DNA from: Planctomycetota bacterium
Lineage (GTDB): Bacteria; Planctomycetota; Phycisphaerae; SM23-33
Direction: 5' to 3'
Length of the DNA stretch: 64,000 nt
Assembly: GCA_022705325.1 (NCBI GenBank)
Contig: JAKJER010000003.1
Location: forward strand, 284,936-348,935
Each line of letters starts with the position of its first letter. The stretch's first letter is position 1. Position numbers and translations under genes: made by a program. Positions 15,474-24,240 of this stretch are shown here, piece after piece. The notes under the pieces are model-generated. The model was given only the letters and a program-made list of their open reading frames with translations, had not been told where the DNA came from and made no database searches.

Positions 15474-17048
15474 ATGAAACGCAAGAACTCAGAAATACAC
15501 CCGGATGGCGTCTCCAGCAGCATGCTCGCATGCCTGCGGGAGCTGCGCGGCATCCGACGGCGCGTCCGACGCCTAGAGCAGGACCTGGAGAAGGAACGCA
15601 GAACGCTGCGACACGTGCTGCAGGCAAATGAGGACGTTGTCCTACTGCTCGATGACAATGGCATGGTCCTCGCCTTGAACGGACAGGCGGCCATGGCGTT
15701 GGGCACGACGGCCGGCCACGCCGTGGGTGGGCAGATCCGCGAATTGTTGCCTCCGCACGTTTCTGTAGAGGTGATGTCGGCGATCAAGCAGGCAGTCACA
15801 AGCGGTAAGCCAGTGACGCTGCTGGACCGAACCGTCATGCCCGGCTCCGTGCACTTGCGATGCGATCCGGTCGCCAACTCCGCTGGCAAAACGCGCCGCG
15901 TGGTAGTTTCGGCTCAGGACGGCAGCTATTCGGGCAGACGACAGTGCTGCCTCCAAGCGGCGGCCGGTCATGTGGGGGATGGAGTCGTGATCGCGGACGG
16001 TCACGGGCGGATCGAATACGTGAATTCCGCCTTCGAGGCGATCACAGGACTGGAGGCCCGCGAGGTCATCGGGCGAGGGTTCCGCTCGATCTGGGGGCGG
16101 CGCGAGGACCGCCTCCCTTTGCGACAGGCAATCGCCCAGCTCAAGGAGTGGGACATCTATTGCGGAGAGGTTGAAGGCACGCGGCGAGACCGCCAACCCT
16201 ATCGCGCAGCGGCCACCATTTGCGCTGTGCGAGCGGCCTCCGGGGAACTGGCCAAGTTCGTGGGCATCCTCCGTGACACCACGCGCGAAGCTTTGCTCTC
16301 CGGCCAACTTCGCCAGGCGCAGAAGATGGAGGTCCTGGGCCGGTTGGCGACGGGCGTTGTCCACAGTTTTGGCAACCAGCTTGCAGTGATCCTGGGGTAC
16401 TACCGTCTCCTCCTGCAAGGCCTCGCGGTTGACAGCCCCGTCCGGGCCTACGCGACGGAAATCGGGCACGCTGCCGAACACGCCGGCCAAGTTGTGCAGC
16501 GGCTTCTACGTTTCTGCCAGGGCCATGCGCCCCGGCCGCAGACTGTCGACCTGAACCAGGTTCTTGGCGACCTGGTTGCGCCATTGCTGAGACTTATCGA
16601 CCAGAGAGTCCGGTTGTGGGTGAGACCCTCGGACGAGCCCTGCCGGGTACTGGCCGATCCTGCCATGCTGGAGCAGGCGATCATGAACCTGGTGGTGAAC
16701 TCCTGCGACGCCATGCCGGACGGCGGCACGCTGACGGTCCAGTCGCAAGCCACAAACGAGCCAGCGGACGATTCAGCCTCCCCGGGCACCATGCGCCTCA
16801 CAGTCAAGGACACGGGCTGCGGAATGGATGAAGCGACGAAGCGACAAGCCTTGCAGGCATTCTTCACGACCAAGCCGCCCGGGCAAGGCACGGGCCTCGG
16901 TTTGCCCATGGTGGCCGACTTCATGAAGGAGTGCGGCGGCCGAATGGAGATCGATAGTCAGCCAGGATGTGGAACGGAGGTGCGGCTGTGGTTCCCTGGC
17001 CAGGCCCAGCCGGCATGCACAGGGACTTGCGGGACCGGCGCAACGTGA
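15474..17048 (+). CDS. PAS-PAS sensor histidine kinase
   Basis: A 524-residue soluble kinase; the ATG at 15474 follows GGAGAGG. There is an N-terminal coiled coil (about 10-45), a PAS domain (about 45-130), a second PAS (about 155-275, GVVIADGHGRIEYVNSAFEAITGL) and a kinase core. The phospho-acceptor His is in GVVHSFGNQLAVILGYY, a variant of the usual GVAHDFNNLL box. ATP-binding boxes are NLVVNSCDAMPDGG, DTGCGMD and GQGTGLGLPMV. No transmembrane segment and no adjacent response regulator are present, so the signal is internal and the partner is elsewhere. Confidence 0.9.
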   Translation: MKRKNSEIHPDGVSSSMLACLRELRGIRRRVRRLEQDLEKERRTLRHVLQANEDVVLLLDDNGMVLALNGQAAMALGTTAGHAVGGQIRELLPPHVSVEVMSAIKQAVTSGKPVTLLDRTVMPGSVHLRCDPVANSAGKTRRVVVSAQDGSYSGRRQCCLQAAAGHVGDGVVIADGHGRIEYVNSAFEAITGLEAREVIGRGFRSIWGRREDRLPLRQAIAQLKEWDIYCGEVEGTRRDRQPYRAAATICAVRAASGELAKFVGILRDTTREALLSGQLRQAQKMEVLGRLATGVVHSFGNQLAVILGYYRLLLQGLAVDSPVRAYATEIGHAAEHAGQVVQRLLRFCQGHAPRPQTVDLNQVLGDLVAPLLRLIDQRVRLWVRPSDEPCRVLADPAMLEQAIMNLVVNSCDAMPDGGTLTVQSQATNEPADDSASPGTMRLTVKDTGCGMDEATKRQALQAFFTTKPPGQGTGLGLPMVADFMKECGGRMEIDSQPGCGTEVRLWFPGQAQPACTGTCGTGAT

Positions 17049-17159
17049 GGAAAGCGTCGTGCGCACAACTGCGAACAGAGGCGACAGAGGGAGCGGCCAT
17101 GACGGCACCGTTGCCAATTCGCCAAGACAACCAGCCCCTCAAGAAAAAGCGAGAACAAC

Positions 17160-18170
17160 ATGAAATCGAGCGACCTTCATACCATCGACAGTGTTGCTGA
17201 GACGCCAGCACTTGGATGCACCGCGCCACTTCCCGTTACGCGGCTTGCCCTCGACAATCTTGCGGTCTTCGTCTACGAGAACGAGGACGACATGGGGCTC
17301 GCCTCAGCGATCAGCCTCGCGGCAGAACAATGCCACCTTGTCTCGGCGCGCGGAACGGCCAGTATGCTCCTTATGGCGGCCCCATCTGCCTTCGCGTTCT
17401 ATCAGGCATACGTGCGGCTTGCTAGGTCCTGCGTGACGCTGCGCAGCGCTATTGCCGCGACGCATTTCTTCCAGTTCGACGACTACTGCCTCCCGTTCCA
17501 CCACCCCGCCTCCTTCAGGTTCCTCCTCTGCAAGCGATTCCTGTTCCACTTCGCCGACCTATATGACGCAACGCGAGTCCATCTCTTCCCGGCCGACGCG
17601 ACGAACATCGAGGACGCGGCAGCGCGATACGGCGATCTGATCATGGAGCACGGGCCCGATCTTCAGTTGAAGGGCATCGGCGAGAACGGTCACTGGGGCT
17701 TCCACGAGCCTGGGTTGCCGCTTACTGGAGAGCCTTGTTTTGGCTGCGTGACTCTGACAGAGGAGAATGTTGCCCAGCAGATGCGAGATCATCCCTGCAT
17801 CTTCGCAGGCCGTGCGGCGGTCCCTCGCTTTGCCTACACCGCGAACGTGCCGCTTTTCATGCGAACCCGAACGCTCATAGAAGACAACGTGCCGCAAGCC
17901 AGCAAAGCATTCGCCTTACTGGCGGCCTACGGCACTGACACGGTTGACCCGTGCGTTCCGAGCAGCATGTTGAAGAGACATCCTCGCGCGGTCCTGCGGA
18001 CGACAAAGGCGGCCGCGTGGGCTTTGCTTGAGTTTCGGGAAACCGGGGTCGTCTCCGAAGAGATGCTGCTCCAACTGGCAGACTCGGTTCCCGACAGGGA
18101 GACCAATCGTCAACACACTGCGGAGCACATGCGTAGCGTACTGGAGCGCATGCAGATCACCTGCCTGTAG
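17160..18170 (+). CDS. Glucosamine-6-phosphate deaminase-like protein
   Basis: A 336-residue protein of the NagB/6-phosphogluconolactonase fold. GIGENGHWGFHEPG parallels the NagB active-site loop (GIG.DGH.AFNEPG), and FFQFDDYC parallels the segment carrying the catalytic Asp. NagB turns glucosamine-6-phosphate into fructose-6-phosphate and ammonia. The differences (Trp and His in the loop, a long C-terminal extension rich in helices) suggest a related but altered substrate. It ends the plus-strand sugar/stress cluster. Confidence 0.75.
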   Translation: MKSSDLHTIDSVAETPALGCTAPLPVTRLALDNLAVFVYENEDDMGLASAISLAAEQCHLVSARGTASMLLMAAPSAFAFYQAYVRLARSCVTLRSAIAATHFFQFDDYCLPFHHPASFRFLLCKRFLFHFADLYDATRVHLFPADATNIEDAAARYGDLIMEHGPDLQLKGIGENGHWGFHEPGLPLTGEPCFGCVTLTEENVAQQMRDHPCIFAGRAAVPRFAYTANVPLFMRTRTLIEDNVPQASKAFALLAAYGTDTVDPCVPSSMLKRHPRAVLRTTKAAAWALLEFRETGVVSEEMLLQLADSVPDRETNRQHTAEHMRSVLERMQITCL

Positions 18171-18514
18171 GCGCATCGCCAAGAAGGTGGGCCGTACGGC
18201 GTGCGATGGAGACGATGCCAATGCGCGAAGATCCCCTTCCGCCGGCGGCAAGAGGTCGCTGCTATCCTGGCCGCCGGCGTCCTGCGATACCGCCGAATGG
18301 CCAAGGACTCTTTAACCCATTCCCCCACGGAATCTCGCGATTCTTTTGGAAATTCCCTTGGGCCTGTCGCCGAACCGAGGCCCTGTGTGCTCGCTGGTTC
18401 GGGCGGTTATGGCCCGAGAGACCCAGAGAAAGGACAGCGGGCATGTTGCCCAGTGACGAGCCGGAGGTCAAGATGTCTCACCTTGGCCTGGCCTGTGCGT
18501 CTGAAACAGCCCGG
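18171..18514. other. Intergenic region, 344 bp, no gene recognised
   Basis: This lies between the deaminase-like gene and the cassette B boundary. Two overlapping plus-strand frames here have no ribosome site and composition typical of chance frames. The junction between host DNA and cassette B should fall in or just after this stretch. Confidence 0.4.
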
Positions 18515-18613
18515 GCCACAAGCTTTCCGAGTTGCCCGTGGCCCTCTTCGAGCGTTGTTGGCGGACAAAGCGGGTCAAGAGGGTCGGCCGGGGCGAGTTC
18601 ACCCTGAAGGGCT
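18515..18613 (+). pseudogene. 3' fragment of the cassette-end gene (compare 57799-58206)
   Basis: The last part reads VGRGEFTLKG before a stop, matching VGRGEFALKA at the end of the intact 135-residue gene at 57799-58206. Further upstream SFRVARGPLRALLADK resembles NFRAVVNRLLLIDK but lies in a shifted frame, consistent with a one-base insertion. It sits in the same place relative to cassette B (convergent with its last gene) as the intact gene does to cassette C. Confidence 0.72.
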
Positions 18614-18648
18614 GACGGCAGTGCAGTCCACGGCGGACGGCTCCAAGC

Positions 18649-18906
18649 CTACCACCGGCCCAACGGGCAGCGTTCTTCCGTCAGCCTGGTCTTGGCCGCG
18701 ATGAAGCAACTGCACTTTCGGCAGCGGCTGAACGTGGTCAGCCCACGGTTGGCGGCGAAGCGGGGGTCGGAGTTGCGAGTGGCCTGGTCACATTGGCGGC
18801 AGATGTCGCGGCGGGCGGCGACGAGAGGGTCCGATGCGGCGTCGGCACCCAAGGCGACCTTGGCAAGGGCGACTGCTCCGTGGATGATCTTCTGGCAGCA
18901 GCCCAT
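18649..18906 (-). CDS. Small cysteine-rich phage protein (DUF6171-like)
   Basis: An 85-residue protein with a likely zinc site: ICRQC, then CRKCSCFIAAKTRLTEERCPLGRW near the end, a pattern I associate with small tail-region phage proteins. The start is ATG 18906, overlapping the previous stop (TGATG) and preceded by AGGAAGG. It is the last gene of cassette B. Function unknown. Confidence 0.68.
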   Translation of the reverse strand: MGCCQKIIHGAVALAKVALGADAASDPLVAARRDICRQCDQATRNSDPRFAANRGLTTFSRCRKCSCFIAAKTRLTEERCPLGRW

Positions 18907-19520
18907 CAGATGCCTTCCTCCTGGCACTGGCCGTCGGTGTTGCCGTCGGTGCAGCTCGGGTTTGTTCGGCAGCCGTGGGGATCTGAGTCGTGGCAGCAGG
19001 CGTTGTTGTTGATCTGGCCGGTGACCGTGCCCGTCACGGGTGTTTCCTCGGTCTCCCAGGTGTTGGGGTTCATCCAGAAGAACACGCCGGCCGCCGCACT
19101 AAACTGGCAGCAGGTCCCGCCGGGCGTCACGTTGAACCCCGCGAACATGTCGCCGATCAGGAGATGCCAGCTATCGGTCTCGCAGAACCTCTCTGCCATG
19201 GTGGGCGGGCCCTGGTAGACGAGCCAGCTTTGCCAGGCCATCGTCGTGAGCGGCTCGGGACATGGCGGGTCGGGCAGGGGCATGGCCGCATAGCGGCCGT
19301 TGGCCAGGGCGTCGAAGTCGTTTTTCTTCTGCTGTGACCAGCCGGCGTATTCGGGCGGCTGGGCGAAGGACCAGGACAAGCCCAGCGTTGCCCCGGGCGA
19401 GTAGCAGCAGTTGCCGCAATGGCAACATGTGCCGCCCGGCGCGCACGGCCCGCGGATGATGCCCGTGGTGGCGCATCGCACCAGCCGACCATCTGTGCAT
19501 CGCTGTAGGGTTCCGCTCAT
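18906..19520 (-). CDS. Cysteine-rich phage tail-region protein
   Basis: A 204-residue protein starting at ATG 19520, overlapping the stop of the gene before it. The first 50 residues hold many cysteines (CAPGGTCCHCGNCCYSPG), and the C-terminus has CTDGNTDGQC. The middle is rich in Trp, Tyr and Pro, suggesting an extracellular disulfide-bonded fibre or adhesin tip. No family is recognised. There is no counterpart at the equivalent place in cassette C, where a glycosyltransferase-like gene ends the cassette. Confidence 0.6.
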   Translation of the reverse strand: MSGTLQRCTDGRLVRCATTGIIRGPCAPGGTCCHCGNCCYSPGATLGLSWSFAQPPEYAGWSQQKKNDFDALANGRYAAMPLPDPPCPEPLTTMAWQSWLVYQGPPTMAERFCETDSWHLLIGDMFAGFNVTPGGTCCQFSAAAGVFFWMNPNTWETEETPVTGTVTGQINNNACCHDSDPHGCRTNPSCTDGNTDGQCQEEGI

Positions 19521-20614
19521 CAGGTGTGCTCGCAGGTGTCGAAGATTTCGCTGCGAACCTCGGGGCCGATGGCGTCCCACCGTCCATCGGCGGCGACCAG
19601 GGCCTTCCGCAGGAAGCAATAGAACTTCTTGTCGCCCGACTCGCTGTAGACCGGCGGGCGGGTCATGATGTAGACCTCGATCGGGCAGTCGCCCGAGACG
19701 TAGCCGGTCGACTTCTCGCGCCGCCGCCACGCGGTGGTTTCGGCGGTCTCGCTGCCCTCGGCATCCGAGCCGATGGTCGCCGGGTACGCCAGCCGGGCCT
19801 TCCCGCCGTGGCCCATGACGATCGGCTTTGGAGGCGTCTCCTCGGTGTGGCCGACGACAATGCCCTCGACATAGGCATAGCCGTCCGCGCCGCCGGCCGC
19901 CAGCCAGTGTGTGGGCAGCCCGTCCTCTTCCATGTTCAGGAAGAGACAATCAACGCCCTCGACCATCGCTTCGGGCATGGCCAGGTCGCCCGAGGCGGCA
20001 GCCTCCAACCGGTCCGTCAGGAGCTTGCCGGAATACTTGCCCCCGCCTTCGGCGTTGCCTGTCAACTTGACCGCCACGTCGCGACGGAGATTGCTGACGC
20101 GGACGACGGCCCACCGCTTGCCCGTGCCGGACTCTTTCCACAAGATGGCCGCCCCGCCGAACGAGCCGCTCTTCAAGGCGGTCGCGTCGTCGTCCGACAC
20201 GTCCGCCCACTCGTCCTCTTCCTTCTGCACGTCCACCTGGACCGGGCACACCCCGCTGACGACCGCCTTGCCGATGGCACCGGCCGCAATGGGCTCCAGG
20301 AGCACGACGAACCGGCCAGTGTGATCTGCGGCGGCAGGGGTATCCCCCGACAGCACGATGCGGTTCTGGAACTCTTCCAGGTTGGCCGACGCCGTGATGG
20401 CCACGCCGTCGATGCCCAGAACATCAAACCGCCCGCGGTCGTAGTCGCCGGCGTTCTTGACCAGGACGATCCCGGCCTGGCGGAAGGTCTGCATGAAGTC
20501 CCCACCCAGGGAGGACTTCCGCCCGGCCAGGTCTTCCGCTGCGGCCATGGCCGCGTTCCAGCCTTCGGCCGTGATGTTGCCGCGGAGAGGTTGTCCCTTC
20601 TGGACGCGGTTCAT
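19520..20614 (-). CDS. Phage tail-tip/fibre protein, cassette B version
   Basis: A 364-residue protein; the ATG at 20614 overlaps the preceding stop (ATGA). The first 170 or so residues match the cassette C protein at 58744-59856: MNRVQKGQPLR, then DVLGIDGV (DILGIDGV in C), GRFVVLLE (GKFVVLLD) and a late RWAVVR segment (TQWGVVR). The remaining 190 residues differ completely from C, where the C-terminus is a collar-type domain. This looks like a structural anchor joined to an exchangeable host-recognition part, which is inference. Confidence 0.68.
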   Translation of the reverse strand: MNRVQKGQPLRGNITAEGWNAAMAAAEDLAGRKSSLGGDFMQTFRQAGIVLVKNAGDYDRGRFDVLGIDGVAITASANLEEFQNRIVLSGDTPAAADHTGRFVVLLEPIAAGAIGKAVVSGVCPVQVDVQKEEDEWADVSDDDATALKSGSFGGAAILWKESGTGKRWAVVRVSNLRRDVAVKLTGNAEGGGKYSGKLLTDRLEAAASGDLAMPEAMVEGVDCLFLNMEEDGLPTHWLAAGGADGYAYVEGIVVGHTEETPPKPIVMGHGGKARLAYPATIGSDAEGSETAETTAWRRREKSTGYVSGDCPIEVYIMTRPPVYSESGDKKFYCFLRKALVAADGRWDAIGPEVRSEIFDTCEHT

Positions 20615-20895
20615 GGCTTGGCAGCCTCCGGTGGCGGGCCGTAGGCCGCCACGACATGCGGGGCTATTCGCTCGTTGAACTGTTCGACCGTGACGGTGAG
20701 TTCCGGGCCGCCCGGGGCGCGGAGCACGAGGCTGCCGGCGGCGGAAGCCGACACGACCACCAGGCGGAAGCACAGCGGGGTGGTCGTCTTGACGCCCGTC
20801 CGCGGGTCTTCCGCCCCGCGGCGGATCGTCAGGCTGTAGATGGAGCCCGGCTCGGGCAGGTGGTCGGCGTCAATGGTTCCGGCACGTATGGGCAT
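20611..20895 (-). CDS. Small phage tail-region protein
   Basis: A 94-residue protein between the tail structural gene at 20905-21735 and the tail-tip gene, overlapping the latter by 4 bases. Residues 15-75 alternate short beta-like stretches (SIYSLTIRRG, RLVVVSASAAGSLVLRAPGG), suggesting a small beta-barrel structural protein. There is no copy in cassette C. Function unknown. Confidence 0.6.
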   Translation of the reverse strand: MPIRAGTIDADHLPEPGSIYSLTIRRGAEDPRTGVKTTTPLCFRLVVVSASAAGSLVLRAPGGPELTVTVEQFNERIAPHVVAAYGPPPEAAKP

Positions 20896-20904
20896 GATCG
20901 TCTC

Positions 20905-21735
20905 CTACAGCCCCAGCCCGGCGAAGTTGCCAGTCTCAAAGACCTTCTCGACATGGGCCCCGATGGGCCGCTTGCATATCCGCTTGGCGGCCGAATCCTC
21001 GGCGTCGGCGTACTCGACCCACAAGTACTCCCAGCCTTTCTTGGCGGCCACGGTGATGTCGCCGACAGCAAAATTGGTCTTGTTGGGGCTGGCCGAGAAC
21101 GAATAGACATAATCCATGCTCCCGTCTTCGCCGGCCTGCCCCGACTCCGCACCCTCAAACAGGCACTCGCCCGCGTTGAGGGTGATCGTCTGGCCGGTCA
21201 CGGTGTCGGTTACGGAGAACTGGGCGGCGTTCACCTTGGCCGTCAGGCTGTAGATGGTGCCCAGCGACGGCAGGCCGGTTGATGCGAACCGCTTGGTGAC
21301 CTGGAAGTTGAACACGGGGGCCGGCAGGTCCACGCCCTCGACGTTTTCGCCGTTGTAGCCGATGGCGCCCTTGTGGTCCGTGGCTGTCTTGCCGGCCGGG
21401 GCGTAGCGTGCGATGGTCGAGATCGACTGTGTGACGTGCTGGCTGCCGCCTTTGGTGGACCACTGGATGCGGACGGTGCCGACCTCGCTCTCAACCTTGT
21501 CCGGCAGGCAGTAGCGGACGGTGCATTCCCAATCGCCGTCGCCGGCGACGGTATCCACCCAGATCGGCTTCATGCCCGGGCGCTTCTCGCGGAGCATCCC
21601 GTTGTAGCTGGTCGCGGTGGACGCCAGCAGCGTGGTCCAGGCCAGGCTGTCGCTGCTGGTCCCGCGCAGCGTGTAGTGGAGCGTAACGCTGTCGCCGGCG
21701 TACTCGCGGCTCTCGACATGTTCCAGGAGTTGCAT
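20905..21735 (-). CDS. Phage tail structural protein downstream of the tape measure
   Basis: A 276-residue protein, about 90% identical by eye to the 278-residue protein at 59869-60705. It begins HVESREYAGDSVT and ends in a segment with GWEYLWVEYADAEDSAAKRICKRPIGAHVEKVFETGNF. It directly follows the tape measure gene (7-base gap), the position of distal-tail or baseplate-hub proteins in siphophages. That placement is the only basis for a tail-tip role. Confidence 0.72.
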   Translation of the reverse strand: MQLLEHVESREYAGDSVTLHYTLRGTSSDSLAWTTLLASTATSYNGMLREKRPGMKPIWVDTVAGDGDWECTVRYCLPDKVESEVGTVRIQWSTKGGSQHVTQSISTIARYAPAGKTATDHKGAIGYNGENVEGVDLPAPVFNFQVTKRFASTGLPSLGTIYSLTAKVNAAQFSVTDTVTGQTITLNAGECLFEGAESGQAGEDGSMDYVYSFSASPNKTNFAVGDITVAAKKGWEYLWVEYADAEDSAAKRICKRPIGAHVEKVFETGNFAGLGL

Positions 21736-21742
21736 GGATCAC

Positions 21743-24088
21743 CTATCCGAATGCCAAGCCGCCCCGCACGGCCTCTTCGACGAGTTTCTTGGTATTGGCG
21801 GCGGTCTGCTCGCTGGCCTTGGCAATTCGGTCCTCGACATTGCCGGCCTGGAGACCCAGCAGGGCCGAGACGTTGAAAGTGCCGCCCACGCCGACCTTGG
21901 CCTGAGCCAGTTGCTGGCCGATGCCGCCGGCGGCATTGCGGAGTTGGTCCACCAGGTCCTGTGGACTGCCCGGCCCGGCCGGAGGGGCGGCTTCCTTCGT
22001 CTCTCGTTTGCGGCGGGCCTCGTCCAGGGCGTCCCGCCACTCCTTGCGGGCCTTGGCAAGTTCCGCCTCGCTGCCCGCAAGCTGCTTCGCGTACTCGTCC
22101 GCCCGGCGGCGCTCGTTCTCGGCATCGGCCTGGCCGATCTCGGCCAGACGGTTTTGCCGGACGGCCTGGGCCTCCTTCAGGGCCTGGTCGCGTTTGGACT
22201 GGGCGGCGGCGACATCGGCCCGCTCCTGCTGGTCAATGGCGTCCATCCGCTGGGCTGACTGCTGGTCAATGTGCTGGGTAACGAACTTGACGTCGATGGA
22301 GTCGTCGAACAGGGCCTGGGCCTCCATCCACCGCTTGGCCATCCAATTGGCGGTGGACTCCACCGTCCGAGCATGCCAAGCCACGAACCGGGCCCAGATG
22401 GTCCGCAGGCCCGACACCAGCCGGGCCCACAGCGACTGGATGCCGTACACAAAGTCCGTCCAGATCACCTGCCCGCCGTATACGAAGCTGTCCAGGATGT
22501 CGGTGAACTTCCGTTTGAATGCGACCCAGTAGCCGGTCAAGGCGTTGACGCCCTTTTGCCACTCCATCTTGAGCGTCAGCCACAGGATCTTCGCGGCCAG
22601 AGAGATGTCCCCGGCGGCCAGGGCGTCGCCGATCCCCTGCCAAGCGGCCGTCGCGTCCCGCTTGAGTTGATCGAACCGCTCGCCCAGCCAGGCGAGGGCC
22701 TTACCGCCCGCCCCGGTGACGCTAAGAAGGTAGACGCCCAGCGCACCGACCGCGGCGACGACCAGCCCGATGGGCGACAGCAACGCCCCCAACAGGGCCA
22801 CGGTTATCTTGATTACCCCGCCCAGGAATGCAAACGCCTTGGCGACAAGGCCCACCGCCCCGGCCAGTCCCTTGAGCGAGACGCCCAGGACCGTGAAGGC
22901 CGCCCCGGCACCCAGCACGCCGACCACCACCAGGGCGACCGTGGTGACGAGTTGCTTGTTCTGGGCGACCCACACGGAGACCATCTCGGCCGCCTTCTGG
23001 ACGCTGCCCATCCAGCCGGAGATCATCCCCGACAGGGCCTCGCCGATGGCGATGGCCACGCCCTCGGCCGCCGACATCATCATGCGGAAGGCCCCGCCGA
23101 GTCCCGAGTCCATCATCTTGGCCGTCCGCTCGGCAGCTCCGCCGGCCTTGGAGATGGCGTCGGCAAGCTGCTGCATCTGCTCGGGCGAGCCGCCGAGTTT
23201 GAGCGCCCCCGAGATGGCCCGCTTGCCGAACAGTTCGTCGGCCAGGGCCAGCCGTTCGGCGTTGGGCATCTTCGCCATAACCGTGCCGAGTTCCTGCATG
23301 ACCTGGCCCAGGGGGCGGAGGTTGCCGGTGGCATCCGTGGCGGCCACGCCGAGCTCGGCCAGGCGGGCGCGGACCGCGGGGTTGGCGAACTGGAGCATCA
23401 TCTGCCGGAGCGTCGTGCCCGCCATCGAGCCCTTGATGCCCATGTTGGCCAGGACGCCCAGGGCCTGCGAGGTGGACTGGATGGATTCGCCGGCATCGGC
23501 GGCCACGGGGGCGACGTACGACATCGCCTCGGCCAGGTCGGTCAGCGTCTGGGCCGACCCGTTGGCCGTGGCGGTCAGCACGTCGGCGACCATGGTGGTG
23601 TCGCCAGCCCGCAGCCCGAAGGCACGAACGGCGTTGGCGGCGTAGTCGGCCGCCTCGCCCAGCTCGGTGCCCGTGGCCCGGGCCAGGTTCAGCACGGCCG
23701 GGATGGCTGATTGGATTTCGTCGGGAGAGAACCCCGCCCGGCCCAGACTGGTCATGCCCTCGGCCACCTGCTTGGCGGTGAAGCTGGTGGTTCTGCCCAG
23801 CAGCTTGGCCTGCTCGGTCAAGTCCTTGAACTGCTTCTCAGTGGACCCGGTGACGCCCCGAACCGTGAGCATCTGGTCCTCAAAGCCGGCGAAGATCTTC
23901 GTCGCCAGGGCCAGCGGCGCGGCCGCGACCGCCCCCAGACCCAGGAGCTTGCGCCCGATGTTCTGGACGCTGGCGCCAAACGCCCTCATGCGGGCCTGGG
24001 CCCGACGGAGCCCTCGCACAAGCTTGCTGTCGTCGGCGAACAGCTCGACGAACGCCTTGCCCGCCCGGATTGAACCTGTCTGCGCCAT
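21743..24088 (-). CDS. Phage tail tape measure protein (cassette B)
   Basis: A 781-residue TP901-type tape measure protein, which sets tail length and is ejected during infection. The N-terminal region (1-330) has the family features: an Arg-rich helix, TKIFAGFEDQMLTVRGVTG, TTSFTAKQVAEGMTSLGRAGFS and a conserved DVLTATANGSAQTLTDLAEA. Several hydrophobic segments lie at about 370-460 and a charged coiled coil (QQERADVAAAQSKRDQALKEA) near 600-700. The cassette C copy has exactly the same length, implying tails of equal length. Confidence 0.93.
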   Translation of the reverse strand: MAQTGSIRAGKAFVELFADDSKLVRGLRRAQARMRAFGASVQNIGRKLLGLGAVAAAPLALATKIFAGFEDQMLTVRGVTGSTEKQFKDLTEQAKLLGRTTSFTAKQVAEGMTSLGRAGFSPDEIQSAIPAVLNLARATGTELGEAADYAANAVRAFGLRAGDTTMVADVLTATANGSAQTLTDLAEAMSYVAPVAADAGESIQSTSQALGVLANMGIKGSMAGTTLRQMMLQFANPAVRARLAELGVAATDATGNLRPLGQVMQELGTVMAKMPNAERLALADELFGKRAISGALKLGGSPEQMQQLADAISKAGGAAERTAKMMDSGLGGAFRMMMSAAEGVAIAIGEALSGMISGWMGSVQKAAEMVSVWVAQNKQLVTTVALVVVGVLGAGAAFTVLGVSLKGLAGAVGLVAKAFAFLGGVIKITVALLGALLSPIGLVVAAVGALGVYLLSVTGAGGKALAWLGERFDQLKRDATAAWQGIGDALAAGDISLAAKILWLTLKMEWQKGVNALTGYWVAFKRKFTDILDSFVYGGQVIWTDFVYGIQSLWARLVSGLRTIWARFVAWHARTVESTANWMAKRWMEAQALFDDSIDVKFVTQHIDQQSAQRMDAIDQQERADVAAAQSKRDQALKEAQAVRQNRLAEIGQADAENERRRADEYAKQLAGSEAELAKARKEWRDALDEARRKRETKEAAPPAGPGSPQDLVDQLRNAAGGIGQQLAQAKVGVGGTFNVSALLGLQAGNVEDRIAKASEQTAANTKKLVEEAVRGGLAFG

Positions 24089-24240
24089 ATTTGCTTCCCA
24101 GGGTCAGAATTCGTATTGACACTGTCAGAATGGAGGGGTACTTTGGGTTCCTGCCCGGTCCCCCCCCGCCGGGCAGCAGCGGATCGACCTGCCGCCAGGC
24201 AGTGTCGGTCCGCTATCTTTTTCTGCCCGCTAACGCCCGC
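24089..24240. other. Intergenic gap before the tape measure gene
   Basis: A 152-base gap in an otherwise tightly packed operon. It contains CCTGCCCGGT followed by an eight-C run and CCGGGCAG, and CTGCCGCCAGGCAG, two small inverted repeats that could form RNA hairpins ahead of the tape measure ribosome site. The corresponding gap in cassette C is 106 bases and not similar. Confidence 0.4.

Larger units (their letters stand above)
20905..24088. repeat. Long direct repeat, B copy (pairs with 59869-63054)
   Basis: The tape measure and the following gene occur twice in the same orientation with the same lengths (781 and 276/278 residues). Aligned stretches, for example near 23740-23880 and 62700-62840, are roughly 85-90% identical by eye at DNA level. 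The copies are 39 kb apart and enclose the front of cassette B and the defence island. Confidence 0.85.

Noticed and set aside
22271..23710. Long plus-strand frames opposite the tape measure genes (also 60877-62394)
   Set aside because: They mirror conserved tape measure coding sequence and have no start signal or recognisable domain.
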